DNA of 64,000 nucleotides. Source: Sipunculus nudus (lineage: Eukaryota > Annelida > Sipuncula > Golfingiida > Sipunculidae). The position numbers and the translations under genes were made by a program. A model generated the notes under the pieces. The model ran no database searches. It saw nothing but the letters and a program-made list of their open reading frames with translations, and had not been told where the DNA came from. Location of the stretch: contig CM049317.1 in NCBI GenBank assembly GCA_026874595.1, forward strand, positions 60,548,618 to 60,612,617, given 5' to 3'. This document shows positions 63,133 to 64,000 of the stretch, one piece after another; position 1 is the stretch's first letter; each line of letters opens with the position of its first letter.

Positions 63133-64000
63133 AGCTCAGCTGACTGTAAGTCATCTGAGCTATAGCGATCACTCTTTGTCCCTCGTCCTTCTGTCTGTCC
63201 GTCTGTCCGTCCGTCCGTCTGTCTGTCCGTTAACCAGGCACAAATTGTAACCGCTGGACCTAGAATTTTGTAACTTGACATTCTGAGAGGTCCATAAAAA
63301 ATCTCCTTGGAAACCAGAAATTAGGTCTCTGTTACCCATATCTTTCAAGCTATGGGGCCCCAAAGTACCCCCTAGAATAGTCAAAAATTTCATACAAAAA
63401 CTTCACTATCTCATTAACTACATCACTGCAGGTCATGATTTTTGGCATACCTATTGATCATGAGATGTTTCATGAGTTTCTGCAGACTCGTGGCGCCACC
63501 TGTATTTTTTGATTCTGTACAAATTGTTTTTTTCTTTTTTTGAGACCTTTACAAATTTGAACATCTGTTAACAGGGCACAAATTGTAAAAACTGGACCTA
63601 GAATCTTCATTCTTGACACATTGAGAGACCTATAAAAACTCTCCATGGAAACCAGAAATTAGGTCTCTGTTACCAAAATCCTTTGGGCTATGGGGCCCCA
63701 AAGTACCTCCTAGAATAGTCAAAAATTTCATACAAAAACTTCAATATCTCATTAACTACATCACTGCATGTCATGATTTTTTGGCTTACCTATTGATCAT
63801 GAGATGTTTCATAAATTTCTGCAGACTGGTGGCGCCACCTGTATTCTTCGATTCTTTACAAATTGTTTTCTCTATTTTTGATACCTTTAAAAATTTGAAC
63901 ATCTGTTAACGGGGCACAAATTGTAAAGACTGGACCTAGAATCTTCATTCTTGACACATTGAAAGACCTATAAAAAGTCTCCATGGAAACCAGAAATTAG
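63133..64000 (+). repeat. AGCTCAG-palindrome element, 338-bp-unit subtype, cut by window end
   Basis: Palindrome 63133-63161, TCTG/TCCG run, then tandem units starting ttaaccaggcacaaattgta (63230), ttaacagggcacaaattgta (63568) and ttaacggggcacaaattgta (63906): spacing 338 bp each. Each unit contains ttctgcagact.gtggcgcc. Same subtype as 8187-8830. Confidence 0.85.

Overview
The window is intron-rich, AT-rich invertebrate nuclear DNA, most likely from a bivalve or related mollusc. The reasons are a large ion-channel gene with many small exons, a tRNA-derived SINE in several copies, and several non-autonomous repeat families that open with a short palindrome followed by a TCCG/TCTG run, a pattern I associate with bivalve genomes. 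The species cannot be named from sequence alone.

One gene accounts for all the convincing host coding sequence. It is a TRPM cation channel of the TRPM2-like group (TRPM2/8/4/5 clade) on the + strand. I resolved 23 exons between 12178 and 62774. Every splice phase fits, giving an open frame of 1,093 codons plus 2 nt from the proposed ATG at 12178. The protein runs from the N-terminal SLOG (MHR1/2) domain through the ankyrin-like MHR3/4 region, S1-S4 with an intact Ca2+-site signature, S5, the pore loop (YGE filter followed by LEE), and S6. The C-terminal TRP helix, the coiled coil and any NUDT9-type ADP-ribose domain lie beyond the right edge.

Layout: 1-12132 is gene-free upstream sequence with repeats. 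From 12178 to 26526 lie exons 1-8 (N-terminal ligand-binding module). Intron 8 (26527-33837) holds a dispersed repeat broken by a decayed DIRS-type retroelement that stands out by its GC-richness. From 33838 to 40640 lie exons 9-15. Intron 15 (40641-46817) carries two near-identical copies of a 2.6-kb repeat in tandem orientation. From 46818 to 49628 lie exons 16-19. Intron 19 is filled by a 5.2-kb minisatellite whose unit is the last 39 nt of exon 19 plus its 5' splice site. From 55962 to 62774 lie exons 20-23 (the membrane domain), interrupted by a Helitron-like repeat, a GC-AG intron, a TA-flanked MITE and a 23-bp minisatellite. A further repeat fills the right end.

The most unusual feature is the intron-19 array. 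It has about 110 tandem copies of an exon end plus splice donor, so the pre-mRNA carries about 110 GTAAGT-type donor sequences directly after the authentic one.
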